From assembly GCF_047731265.1 (NCBI RefSeq), contig NZ_CP159835.1:1488001-1552000 (forward strand): a stretch of DNA of 64,000 nt, written 5' to 3'. The first letter of the stretch is position 1, and each line of letters opens with the position of its first letter. Under the pieces are notes generated by a model. That model saw only the letters and a program-made list of their open reading frames with translations. It was not told the origin of the DNA and made no database searches. The DNA comes from Patiriisocius sp047731265. GTDB lineage: Bacteria > Bacteroidota > Bacteroidia > Flavobacteriales > Flavobacteriaceae. Below, in pieces: positions 8,162-17,437 of the stretch. The position numbers were made by a program, and so were the translations under genes.

Positions 8162-8284
8162 TCTTTTTTACTGTAACTGCCTTTATAATGCAAGAAAAGT
8201 TACTTATTAGAATACAAAAGCCGAATTTTTCGGATTCAAACAGACATTAAAATGATTTCATCATCAACTCTTAATGGTAAAAGA

Positions 8285-9001
8285 ATGATTTCTAAAGTTG
8301 TAAAAATATGTTTATTGATAGTCTTGTTTATAGGTGCTACCGATGCAACAGCGCAACAAGAAGTTCAAACAGATACTATTGATTATGATTCAAAATATAG
8401 AGAGGATCAGTTTTACATTGGTGTTGGGTACAATCTTCTTTTGTTTAAACCTCAAGACGCTATCTCTAAGGGGCTATCAGGAAGTATGCATTTTGGTTTT
8501 TTAAGGGATATGCCACTAAATGAGAGGCGAAATATTTCCATAGCGATGGGATTAGGAGCATCTTTTAATGAATATGGAAGCACTTTATTTATCGGTGAAA
8601 CATTACAAGGAGCTTCTGTTTTTACGGTTTTAGACGAGGGTGACATAGACTTTGACCGCAATGGTTTTAGTACTGCCGTAATAGAAGTGCCATTTGAGTT
8701 AAGATGGCGTTCTTCAGCTCCTGAAACCTATAAGTTTTGGCGAGTATACACAGGTTTTAGATTGGGATATGCCTATTGGTATAAAGCTACCTTTAAACAA
8801 GGAGGTAATAATGTAGATCAGACAGATATTCCAGAATTTAATCCCGTCCGGCTTAGTGCAACGCTATCGTTTGGCTACAATACAGTTAACTTTTTTGCGC
8901 AGTATAGCCTAAATCCTTTTTTTGATGGTGCTGTTACTACTCAAGGAGAGACTGTAAATATGCTTCCTTTAAAACTTGGTTTTATCTTCTATATTTTATA
9001 G
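8285..9001 (+). CDS. Outer membrane beta-barrel protein, PorT-like
   Basis: This protein (about 238 residues from this start) has a cleavable signal peptide (MISKVVKICLLIVLFIGATDATA) and then alternating short amphipathic strands rich in aromatics and glycines (FYIGVGYNLLLF, IEVPFELRWRS, FRLGYAYWYKATF, RLSATLSFGYN), ending in a terminal strand LKLGFIFYIL. This is the pattern of a small outer-membrane barrel of the PorT/porin-like type. PorT proper is a T9SS part, but I cannot tell whether this one is that protein or only a fold relative. An ATG at 8252 would add 11 residues. 8285 was chosen because it starts the signal peptide cleanly. The last 6 bp overlap the convergent gene at 8996. Confidence 0.8.
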   Translation: MISKVVKICLLIVLFIGATDATAQQEVQTDTIDYDSKYREDQFYIGVGYNLLLFKPQDAISKGLSGSMHFGFLRDMPLNERRNISIAMGLGASFNEYGSTLFIGETLQGASVFTVLDEGDIDFDRNGFSTAVIEVPFELRWRSSAPETYKFWRVYTGFRLGYAYWYKATFKQGGNNVDQTDIPEFNPVRLSATLSFGYNTVNFFAQYSLNPFFDGAVTTQGETVNMLPLKLGFIFYIL

Positions 9002-9601
9002 CCAAAAATTCAGCATTAGTATTTGCGGAATTACGCCTATGAAAAACCCAATCGTTAGTTCAGCCACGGAGTGTGAGTCTGTGTGTAATCTCGAAGTTGC
9101 TACCAAGCCGTTCCCAATAAGAAATAACGAAATTAGTCCTAATAGGTTTCCTTTAAAATGAACGCTTAACCCTACTAAAAACATAGTGACACCTGCAATT
9201 GCCATTTGATGCAAACTTACCTTAAATCCAAAAAAAACTAGAAACAGTGCTGTTAAGGTTGTAAATAGGATGCCTACAAAAAAGTAATATAATTCAATAT
9301 CATCATACGGGTCTAACACCATTTTTAGAATTAGTAACAACAATAAACATTGAATCATCAATGGATATTTTCTTTCCGATGTTTCTTTTAAATGAATGGA
9401 TTGAATGAGATTTAAATTTTTCAGCAGGAAAAAAGTAATGATTGGGATACATACCGTAATAATAGTAATGGCTATTAATTTTGCACTCATAAATGACGAA
9501 TCTACAAATCTAGGGGTGACACTAAAATAAATAAGCACACCCAATAACGGCATAAGTATTGGATGGAGTACATAGCCGGCAATCTTTAAGAAACGGTTCA
9601 T
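8996..9601 (-). CDS. Integral membrane protein with a PAP2-like C-terminal motif
   Basis: This 201-residue polytopic protein has about six hydrophobic segments (for example VLHPILMPLLGVLIYFSV, LIAITIITVCIPIITFFLL, YYFFVGILFTTLTALFLVFF). The C-terminal TSRLHTDSHSVAELTIGFFIG resembles the third motif of PAP2 lipid phosphatases (SRxxxxxHxxxE/D). The KxxxxxxRP and PSGH motifs are not seen, so it is either a very divergent or an inactive relative. Its ATG overlaps the rpoN stop by one base (TAATG), which points to translational coupling with rpoN. The substrate is unknown. Confidence 0.75.
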   Translation of the reverse strand: MNRFLKIAGYVLHPILMPLLGVLIYFSVTPRFVDSSFMSAKLIAITIITVCIPIITFFLLKNLNLIQSIHLKETSERKYPLMIQCLLLLLILKMVLDPYDDIELYYFFVGILFTTLTALFLVFFGFKVSLHQMAIAGVTMFLVGLSVHFKGNLLGLISLFLIGNGLVATSRLHTDSHSVAELTIGFFIGVIPQILMLNFWL

Positions 9602-11064
9602 TAAATTTCTTTTCTTAATCTTGCTACTGGCAAGTCAAGTTGTTCTCTGTATTTTGCTATTGTTCTTCGCGCAATTGGATACCCTTTTTCTTTTAGAATT
9701 TTAGCAAGTTTGTCATCTGTTAAGGGCTTTCTCTTGTCTTCTTCACTAATAGTTATTTCAAGAATTTTTTTAATTTCACGAGTGGAGACATCTTCTCCTT
9801 GATCATTTTTCATGGATTCACTAAAAAATTCTTTAATTAGTTTTGTCCCGTAGGGAGTGTCAACATATTTACTGTTTGCTACTCGCGAGACAGTAGATAT
9901 ATCCATATGAATGGTATCTGCAATATCCTTTAGGATCATCGGTCTCAACTTACGCTCATCACCAGTTAAAAAGAACTCTTCTTGCCTATGCATAATGGCA
10001 TTCATAGTTACAAACAGTGTTTGCTGTCGTTGCTTTATGGCGTCTATAAACCACTTAGCAGCATCTAATTTTTGCTTAATAAACATCACGGCATCTTTTT
10101 GAGATTTAGATTTTGTCTTAGATGCTTTATATCCTTTTAACATATTGGAATATTCGCGAGAAACATGCAATTCTGGAGCGTTTCGACCATTAAGCGTAAG
10201 GTCTAAATTTCCGTCAACAATTTTGATCGAAAAATCAGGCACCACGTGTTCCACCATCCTAGTTCCGGTAGAAATAGATCCTCCCGGTTTTGGGTTCAAA
10301 TGTTCTACTTCATGAATGGCATCCCGAAGATGATCTTCTGTAATATCAAATTTGGCGATTAGTTTTTTGTAATGTTTCTTCGTAAAATATTCAAAAGCAT
10401 CCTCTAAAATTGCAATCGCTAAAAGAACGGAGGGTGTATGTGTTCTTCTTTCCAATTGCAATAATAAACACTCTTGTAAATCTCTAGCACCTACCCCTGC
10501 AGGATCTAGTTCCTGTACTTTTTTTAATACGTTTTCTACCTTATCTGCAGTAGTGTATATGTTTTGGGTAAAGGCAAGATCGTCAACAATATCTGCAATT
10601 TCTCTTCGGATGTAGCCACTTTCATCCACACTTCCTACTAAGAACTTTGCTATTTCTTTATCTTCATCATCAAGTCGATAGGTGCTAAGTTGCTGTAATA
10701 AAACTTGGTTAAAAGAAATTCCTGATGCATATGGCATGGTGTTTTCTTCATCATCTGCACTGTGGTTGTTTGCAGATAACTTGTAGCTGGGAGTTTCATC
10801 ATCACTCAGATAGTCATCAACATTTATTTCTGTTTCTATCACTTCGGTACCGTCGTCGTATTCTTCATCTTCATAATCATCATTAATGTCTTCATCAAAT
10901 TTTTCCACCTCTTCTTTACCTCCTTCAAGTGCCGGGTTCTCATTCATTTCTTGAGAGATGCGTTGCTCAAAAGCCTGCGTAGGCAATTGTATAAGCTTCA
11001 TCAATTGTATTTGTTGAGGCGATAATTTTTGAGATAATTTAAATGAAAGATGCTGTTTTAACAT
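9601..11064 (-). CDS. rpoN: RNA polymerase sigma-54 factor
   Basis: Sigma-54 directs RNA polymerase to -24/-12 promoters and needs an AAA+ activator. The 487 residues have the family layout. The N-terminal region I is Gln/Leu-rich (LSFKLSQKLSPQQIQLMKLIQLPT) and contacts activators. An acidic region II follows (about 60-110, EEVEKFDEDINDDYEDEEYD). Then come the core-binding domain and the helix-turn-helix, and the C-terminal RpoN box ARRTIAKYREQL at about 465-476. The stop codon overlaps the start of the downstream membrane protein by one base. It lies downstream of asnS but a terminator separates them. No clear -24/-12 promoter was noticed in this window. Confidence 0.96.
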   Translation of the reverse strand: MLKQHLSFKLSQKLSPQQIQLMKLIQLPTQAFEQRISQEMNENPALEGGKEEVEKFDEDINDDYEDEEYDDGTEVIETEINVDDYLSDDETPSYKLSANNHSADDEENTMPYASGISFNQVLLQQLSTYRLDDEDKEIAKFLVGSVDESGYIRREIADIVDDLAFTQNIYTTADKVENVLKKVQELDPAGVGARDLQECLLLQLERRTHTPSVLLAIAILEDAFEYFTKKHYKKLIAKFDITEDHLRDAIHEVEHLNPKPGGSISTGTRMVEHVVPDFSIKIVDGNLDLTLNGRNAPELHVSREYSNMLKGYKASKTKSKSQKDAVMFIKQKLDAAKWFIDAIKQRQQTLFVTMNAIMHRQEEFFLTGDERKLRPMILKDIADTIHMDISTVSRVANSKYVDTPYGTKLIKEFFSESMKNDQGEDVSTREIKKILEITISEEDKRKPLTDDKLAKILKEKGYPIARRTIAKYREQLDLPVARLRKEI

Positions 11065-11091
11065 TGTCGTTGTTTACGTACTTATAAAGTT

Positions 11092-11132
11092 AAAAAAAAT
11101 CCAGCTACCGATAGCTTTATGGTGCTGGATTT
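11092..11132 (-). terminator. Terminator between asnS and rpoN
   Basis: Read on the minus strand, AAATCCAGCACC pairs with GGTAGCTGGATTT (one bulge) and is followed by a run of eight T. It lies about 65 bp after the asnS stop and would end asnS transcripts, so rpoN probably has its own promoter in the 30 bp between. Confidence 0.75.
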
Positions 11133-11196
11133 ATTAAAATATTGGGTGTTTTCGTTAAGTGGCAGCAAATTTAAGCACGCTTAACGACGATATCTA

Positions 11197-12639
11197 TTAA
11201 AATTCTGCGTTCCCTGGGCTCCGAGGATAAGGAATTACATCACGAATATTCCCCATTCCTGTTACAAATTGAACCAAACGTTCAAACCCTAAACCAAAAC
11301 CACTATGCACACAGGTTCCAAATTTCCTCAAATCAAGATACCAGTATAGTTCATCTTGAGGGATGTTCATGTCTTTCATTTTTTGAACCAATACTTCATA
11401 GCGCTCTTCACGTTGAGAACCCCCTGCAATTTCTCCAATGCCGGGGAATAGAACGTCCATTGCTCTTACGGTTTTGCCGTCGTCGTTAAGACGCATATAA
11501 AAAGACTTTATTTTTGCAGGATAATCAAATAAAATCACTGGGCATTTAAAGTGTTTTTCTACTAAAAAACGTTCGTGTTCACTTTGTAAATCTGCTCCCC
11601 ATTCATCAATTATATATTTGAATTTCTTCTTTTGATTAGGCTTTGAGCGTTTTAAGATTTCAATAGCTTCCGTATACGTAACACGCTTAAAATTATTTTC
11701 TAAGATAAATTTAAGCTTATCTGTAAGTGCCATATCGCTGCGCTCCGCTTGAGGTTTCGTTTTTTCTGAATCTATCAATCGCTTTTCTAAAAAGGCTAGA
11801 TCATCAGCACAATTTTCTAAAGCGTAGGCAACCACATATTTAATAAAATCTTCTGCCAAGTCCATATTGCCTGCTAAATCGCAAAAGGCAACTTCTGGCT
11901 CTATCATCCAGAATTCTGCAAGGTGTCGTGATGTGTTGCTGTTTTCGGCTCTAAAAGTAGGCCCAAACGTATACACTTTTCCTAAGCCCATCGCATAGGT
12001 TTCAGCTTCTAATTGGCCACTTACCGTAAGGTTTGTTTCTTTTCCGAAGAAATCTTGTTTGTAGTCTATCGTGCCATCTTCATTAACGGGAGCATTGTTG
12101 TGTGGTAGATTGGATATTTTAAACATTTCGCCAGCACCTTCTGCATCGCTTCCTGTGATAATTGGAGAATGCATATGATAAAATCCGTTTTTTTGAAAAT
12201 ATTCATGTACTGCAAACGATAATTTTGAGCGCGTACGCATGACCGCGCCAAAGGTATTGGTTCTCACCCTTAAATGCGCTTGCTCGCGAAGTTTCTCGAG
12301 CGAGTGTCTTTTAGGCGAAAGGATGGTTAGTTTTACTTCTTCAGGATCTGCTTCTCCTAAAACAGTAACTTCACTAACTTGGATCTCCACCTTTTGTCCT
12401 TGTCCTTGACTTTCTACCAGCACCCCTTTAATTTCAATCGCAGCACCCACTGTAATTTTGCTTAAAATTTCGGCGTCAAATGCTTCAAAATCTATGACAC
12501 ATTGTATGTTGTGGATGGTAGAACCATCATTCAAATTGATAAAGCGGTTGCTTCTAAAGGCACGTACCCAACCACAAACGGTAACGGGGTGCATAGAAGG
12601 GGCTGTAGAAAGTAATTTAATGATATCAGTATGTTGCAT
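11197..12639 (-). CDS. asnS: Asparagine--tRNA ligase
   Basis: AsnRS is a class IIb synthetase that charges tRNA-Asn. The N-terminal OB-fold anticodon-binding domain (VTVCGWVRAFRSNRFINLNDG) is followed by the class II catalytic core. Motif 2 is seen as FGPTFRAENSNTSRHLAEFW and motif 3 as GFGLGFERLVQFVTG near the C-terminus. The ORF can be extended to an ATG at 12660, but that codon lies inside a perfect -7 promoter element at 12658-12665. The start is therefore the next ATG (12639), giving 480 residues, the usual length. A terminator follows the gene. Confidence 0.96.
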   Translation of the reverse strand: MQHTDIIKLLSTAPSMHPVTVCGWVRAFRSNRFINLNDGSTIHNIQCVIDFEAFDAEILSKITVGAAIEIKGVLVESQGQGQKVEIQVSEVTVLGEADPEEVKLTILSPKRHSLEKLREQAHLRVRTNTFGAVMRTRSKLSFAVHEYFQKNGFYHMHSPIITGSDAEGAGEMFKISNLPHNNAPVNEDGTIDYKQDFFGKETNLTVSGQLEAETYAMGLGKVYTFGPTFRAENSNTSRHLAEFWMIEPEVAFCDLAGNMDLAEDFIKYVVAYALENCADDLAFLEKRLIDSEKTKPQAERSDMALTDKLKFILENNFKRVTYTEAIEILKRSKPNQKKKFKYIIDEWGADLQSEHERFLVEKHFKCPVILFDYPAKIKSFYMRLNDDGKTVRAMDVLFPGIGEIAGGSQREERYEVLVQKMKDMNIPQDELYWYLDLRKFGTCVHSGFGLGFERLVQFVTGMGNIRDVIPYPRSPGNAEF

Positions 12640-12657
12640 ATTCCTAAAATTGTTTGG

Positions 12658-12665
12658 CAAAGATA
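12658..12665 (-). promoter_or_regulatory. -7 element of asnS
   Basis: The minus strand reads TATCTTTG (exact TAnnTTTG), with ATTTTC about 18 nt upstream as an imperfect -33 box. Transcription would begin near 12652, leaving a leader of only about a dozen bases before the ATG at 12639. Confidence 0.55.
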
Positions 12666-12767
12666 AATTTTAATTGGTACCTGAAAATCGAGAAGGGGCT
12701 TTTTTTCTGTTTTGACGGAAGTATTTACCTAAGGCAGCATCCATCCTTGAATAATTTAAACAGATAC

Positions 12768-15167
12768 TCAAGAGATATCTTCCCCGTCCTCTCTTTGATC
12801 GTCTAAAATTAGCAATGCAGGTTTTTTAAACGTTTCCTTATTTGCAATGCTTTTTTCTAATGAAAGTAAAAGGGAAGGAAGTAATAGCAAGTTAGCGAGC
12901 ATCGCAAAAACTAGGGTTATAGAGACTAACGCCCCCAATGCAACGGTACCTCCAAAACTCGAAATTGTAAAAACGGAAAAACCGAAAAACAATACAATCG
13001 ATGTGTAAAACATGCTCACGCCAGTTTCTCGTAAGGCCGCGTATACTGATTTTTTAATCTTCCAATCGTTTGCAATAAGTTCTTGACGGTACTTCGCTAA
13101 AAAGTGAATGGTATCATCTACGGAAATTCCAAAAGCAATACTAAACACTAAAATCGTAGATGGTTTTATAGGAACTCCAAAGAATCCCATAAGCCCAGCC
13201 GTAATAATAAGCGGTAATAAATTAGGCAATAGCGAAACAAGGATCATCCTAAAACTACGGAACATCCAGGCCATAAAAAGAGCAATAAGTAATATAGCAA
13301 GTGACAATGAAATGATAAGATTGTTTACCAAGTATTTGGTTCCTTTTTGAAATACCAAAGCTTTACCAGTAAAGCTAACGGAGTACCTGTCTTCAGGGAA
13401 AATTTTCGCTGCTTTTGCCTTTAGATCTTCTTCAATCCTATCAAACCTATCGGTAGGAGTGTCTTTCATAAAGGTGGTAATCCTAGCAAATTGACCTGTT
13501 GAATCTACATAGCTTTGGAGCAGGTTGGTGTCGCTAGCGCTGCTTTTTGCGTAACTTAAAATAAACGTTCGTTCTTGGCTATTGGGCAATTGATAGTATT
13601 CTGGATTGCCATTATAATAGGCCTGCTTACTATATTTAACTAGATTAACAACGCTCAAAGGTTTTGCAAACTCTGGTATTTCTTCAATGTAGTTTTGAAG
13701 TTCGTCCATCCTCTTTAAAGTGGCGAGTTTCATCACTCCTTTGTTACGCTTGGTATCTATAAGGATCTCTAGCGGCATAATACCTTCATACTCCTTTTCA
13801 AAAAAGCGAATGTCTTTAAAGAACTCTGCTTTCTTAGGCATGTCCTCTATAAGACTTCCAGAAATTTTGATATTATACATTCCTATAATACTTAGACACA
13901 ACAATAAAATGGAAGCTATGTAAATGGCGATGCGGCGCTTGCGCACCATGTTTTCCATCCAGTCTACAAAACCATTAATCCATTTCCTGTTTAAATGCTT
14001 TAAATGTTTGTCCTTTGGAACAGGCATGTAGCTATAAATAATAGGAATGATAAATAAGCACAATAAGAAAATTGCAATGATGCAGATGGAGGCTACGGTA
14101 CCAAACTCAGACAACAATTCACTATTTGTTAGAATAAACGTTGCAAATCCAGAAGCAGTGGTTACGTTTGTCATTAAGGTAGCATTACCCACTTTTGCTA
14201 TTACACGTTGCAAAGATTTTGCTTGATTACCATGTAATTTGATTTCTTGCTGGTATTTATTGATAAGAAAAATACAATTGGGGATTCCAATTACAATAAT
14301 TAAGGGAGGAATTAGTGCCGTTAAAACAGTTATTTCATAGCGAAGTAACCCCAAAACACCAAAGGCCCACATTACACCAATTATAACAGTAATCATTGAA
14401 ATAAACGTGGCCCTAAACGATCTAAAGAACAAGAAGAAAATTAGGCTCGTTACCAATAATGCAGCACCAATAAACAATTCAATTTCATCTACGATATTCT
14501 GTGAATTTAAGGTGCGTATATAGGGCATCCCTGAAGTATAGACATTGATGCCAGTGTCTTCTTCAAATTCTTTTATTTTCGGAATCACTACATTCTCTAT
14601 AAAGGCTTTTCGTATGGGAGTATTAACAATGTCTTTGTTTAAATACACCGCGGTTCTAACCGAAGTTTTACTTGGGCTATAGATAAGACCATTATAAAAG
14701 GGAAGCTTTTCGAAGAGCTCGTATTGTAATCTTTTTAGATTTTTAGTGGTGTAAACAGAATCATTGACTAGCGGTACTAACTTAAAACCTTCTGTTTTGT
14801 CACTTTTTTCTAATTTTTGAAGATCACCTATGGAAAGCGTAATGTCCACTTCTGGATTGGACTTGAAAGTTGCTGAAAGCTCATTCCATTTTCTAAAATT
14901 TTCAGGAGTAAATAACGTGCTATCCTTAACTCCGTAGATAATTAAATTACCTTCTTCGCCAAATTTTGAAAGAAATTGCTTGTATTCTTCGTTTATTTCG
15001 TGGTCATCTGGGAGAAGGTTCGCTTCGGTATAGGTAAAGCGCATGTGTTTCCACTGCATACCCATAAATACAGTAATCAGCGCAATGATAATTAATATAA
15101 CAGCACGATTGCGCAATATAAAACGCGCTGTGGCACTCCAAAAACCGATGCTGAAAAGTTTATTCAA
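12768..15167 (-). CDS. RND superfamily transporter with two MMPL domains
   Basis: This 799-residue inner-membrane protein has the internal two-fold repeat of RND/MMPL exporters: one helix, a large periplasmic loop and a cluster of five helices, then the same again. The first helix is at about 22-40 (NRAVILIIIALITVFMG). The first helix cluster is at about 235-390, with PPLIIVIGIPNCIFLINKY. The second half begins near 425, and its cluster includes STILVFSIAFGISVDDTIHF, the conserved TM4 with an acidic pair likely used for proton relay. Such proteins export lipids, hopanoids or drugs, and the substrate here cannot be told. No membrane fusion protein or outer membrane channel gene is adjacent, which fits the single-component MMPL type. 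Confidence 0.88.
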   Translation of the reverse strand: MNKLFSIGFWSATARFILRNRAVILIIIALITVFMGMQWKHMRFTYTEANLLPDDHEINEEYKQFLSKFGEEGNLIIYGVKDSTLFTPENFRKWNELSATFKSNPEVDITLSIGDLQKLEKSDKTEGFKLVPLVNDSVYTTKNLKRLQYELFEKLPFYNGLIYSPSKTSVRTAVYLNKDIVNTPIRKAFIENVVIPKIKEFEEDTGINVYTSGMPYIRTLNSQNIVDEIELFIGAALLVTSLIFFLFFRSFRATFISMITVIIGVMWAFGVLGLLRYEITVLTALIPPLIIVIGIPNCIFLINKYQQEIKLHGNQAKSLQRVIAKVGNATLMTNVTTASGFATFILTNSELLSEFGTVASICIIAIFLLCLFIIPIIYSYMPVPKDKHLKHLNRKWINGFVDWMENMVRKRRIAIYIASILLLCLSIIGMYNIKISGSLIEDMPKKAEFFKDIRFFEKEYEGIMPLEILIDTKRNKGVMKLATLKRMDELQNYIEEIPEFAKPLSVVNLVKYSKQAYYNGNPEYYQLPNSQERTFILSYAKSSASDTNLLQSYVDSTGQFARITTFMKDTPTDRFDRIEEDLKAKAAKIFPEDRYSVSFTGKALVFQKGTKYLVNNLIISLSLAILLIALFMAWMFRSFRMILVSLLPNLLPLIITAGLMGFFGVPIKPSTILVFSIAFGISVDDTIHFLAKYRQELIANDWKIKKSVYAALRETGVSMFYTSIVLFFGFSVFTISSFGGTVALGALVSITLVFAMLANLLLLPSLLLSLEKSIANKETFKKPALLILDDQREDGEDIS

Positions 15168-15383
15168 AAATTTGAAAGCTATACATGAAATGTAAAGATA
15201 CCATTTAGAGATAAGGAAAGGAAACGTTTTTAATGGTGTTTATTGAATCCTTACTTCAGACTATAAATTGACTTCTTGAAACTAGTAGATTACCTCGCCG
15301 TTGGAGTCGAAACTTTGAAGACGGCAAAAGTGCTATTGCAGGTTTTATGAAGTTGTAAGTTGAAAAAAGTTTTGTATGAGAAC

Positions 15384-16647
15384 TTAAAACTTGGCGTAGA
15401 ATGTAAACTTGAAAGATATATTATCTTCAAATTCTGGTAAGTTGTAAAATCCATATCGATAGGAACCACTCAAACCGTACCCGAATATAATTTTATTGAG
15501 TTCGAACCCTGATTCATTATAAACTTGCTCCAATGTATTAAACGGAATTCCCAAATGATTTTCCTTTTCATCTAGATCTCCAATAGCATGGCGTGTGACA
15601 AAAATTAATTCTGGTTTCTATTTTTCGGTAAGTTTAAATCGTCTTAAACCGTGCTTTATTTGAAATATTGCCAATTGATCACTAAAAAACTCGCCAAAAA
15701 ACATGGTTTCAAAACTTCGCCTTCCGGTTATAGAAAAACATTGTAAAACCCGGTCTTTTTTGGGGCTTAGGGTATGCATGAAATAAATGGGTAAGCGGTA
15801 CATCGCCCGCAGCGTATAAGCCTTCGAGTAAAAAACTTATAGAAGACAAATTAGTTCGTTTGATATAATAATCTAGTTTCAAACCAAATTTTGTGTAGTC
15901 AAAATCGCTACCAATGATACCACTAATACCTTGAGTTACTTGTGCGCTTGTTTTTGGGAAACCATCAAAAGACCCTACACGACCATCTTCCATAGTTATG
16001 AAATTTGTTTTTGAGCTTATTCTAACCGAAACTGTTGCCTCAGTAGTGCGTTAGTTTGTTTTTGGAATGCCGTCAAGGACATAGGCATAGTCTTCAATTT
16101 GAGTAATGCTACTTCTTGAAATACGGGCTTCTGCTAAAATTTTTTTTAAAATTCAGTTTGGAGGTTGGCTTGCCAAGTTTGAGGTTTGTAAAATTGAGTT
16201 ACATTAACAAGTCGAGGTTCAAAAACAGAGTACAACCGGTCATCAGTCAAATATTTAAAAGAACCTATTTCAGCAATATCATCAATATAGTAAAAGTTAA
16301 ACCCAGTGCCACGTTCCTTATTAAGCCTAAGTGAATTACCAATACTATATTTAATAGCATCGTCTTTAAAACCATAGGCAAAATAGCCTCCAATTTTATA
16401 CCGGTCAGAGAGATTATCATTAGTAATACCGCCTACTCCCAATCGCAAGCCTTCGTAGTTGTTGTATTTGATAATATACTTTAAATCAATATCAAAAAAA
16501 ACCAATAGGATAAAAGCCCGTATTAAAGGAGCTTACTTTTTTTGTAGGACTAGTTGCTGTGGAGTCCTGTTTTGTTTGTGCTACCGTTTCTTGAGCAAAA
16601 AAATGGTAGGGTAGCACCAATAAAAATAGAAGGACAAAGCTACGCAT
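15384..16647 (-). pseudogene. Decayed outer-membrane protein gene of the DUF5686 family
   Basis: Successive minus-strand pieces read as one protein when lesions are ignored. They are: signal peptide MRSFVLLFLLVLPYHFFAQ; a Ser/Thr/Lys linker; FDIDLKYIIKYNNYEGLRLG; the barrel segment with DRYKIGGYFAYGFKDDAIKY; then GDVPLTHLFHAYP, RRSFETMFFGEFFSDQL, and a C-terminal strand ISFKFTFYAKF ending at 15384. These are hallmarks I recall from DUF5686 proteins. Lesions seen are: an extra T in a T8 run at 16494-16501, which stops the frame at GFF; a frameshift near 16135-16150 at a T4/A8 run; an in-frame TAA near 16051; a frameshift near 15765-15785; and an in-frame TAG near 15620. Typical family members also carry a long N-terminal region that is absent here. 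Confidence 0.85.
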
Positions 16648-16864
16648 ACAGGTATTGAAAACTAGATGTTTTAAAATCCAAACGCACAAAAATAAAGCCG
16701 CTCAAAAGCCGCTTTATTTTACATAGAATAAATAGGAATAAACAAAAGATTTTCCAAATAGTAAAATGTTAAATATTTTAACTGTATCCAAAAGAGATAA
16801 AAGGTTATGTTTTTTTATCTAACATGATTTCTCCTCATCATTTTTAATCCTAAAAAATAAAATT

Positions 16865-17404
16865 ATGAGATACTTTCCGCACATCTTCTGCACATTTTTT
16901 AGTTTACTTATTATGACTTCTTGTAGCTTGGTTTACGGTCAAGATACAGTTATCTATTATGTAGAGTTTCAAGAAGGACAAAACATGGATGTTTTAAGTA
17001 CAACAATTAATACAGATAATACGCTCGCCATAACAACTAATAAAAGCACCTTTAATTCTTTCGTGAATGGTGCGCCCATTTATAAATTTGAAAAGGCTTT
17101 TCCACTTTTTACTACAACACGTCTTCAACGTGTTTATTTAATGGAGGTCCCTGTAAGTTATAATATAACTCCATATAGTCAACGCAGTGATATTGTACAG
17201 CTCTTACCTTATAATGAGGAAATACCTGTATTAGTCATGCACGATGAACCCAATGATTATATAGAAAATTTACAAGAAGATAGACCAAACCCATCTTTAG
17301 ATCTTATTAAAGCACCTTTAGCTTGGTCTATAACAACTGGTGATCCTAATATAATGATAGGTATTATAGGTGGGGATTTTTTAACGACTCAGGAAGAATT
17401 GTAA
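16865..17404 (+). pseudogene. N-terminal remnant of a secreted S8 (subtilisin-like) peptidase
   Basis: The 179-residue ORF has a signal peptide (MRYFPHIFCTFFSLLIMTSC, ending near SLVYG-QD). A propeptide-like region follows, and then PNPSLDLIKAPLAWSITTGD, the typical entry into the S8 catalytic domain of flavobacterial subtilases. It stops a few residues into that domain, at DFLTTQEEL. In the family the strand here carries the catalytic aspartate (I-x-D-x-G-F). This copy reads IGIIGGDF, so even that position is altered. The His and Ser of the triad and the C-terminal sorting domain are missing, and another secreted-protein gene starts 34 bp later. It is best read as a deletion remnant. It could still be expressed as a small secreted protein. 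Confidence 0.75.
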
Positions 17405-17437
17405 AGTAAAAAGGTTCTTAAAAAAAATACGAGTTTT

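Noticed and set aside
12640..12660. Seven-residue longer start of asnS (MPNNFRN)
   Set aside because: The codon overlaps a perfect -7 promoter element, so it would not be transcribed.
16690..16717. Hairpin AATAAAGCCGCT / AGCCGCTTTATT between divergent genes
   Set aside because: It contains a mismatch and sits upstream of both flanking genes, so it terminates neither. It may be a relic of the shared AAAGCGGC terminator type, but no function is supported.
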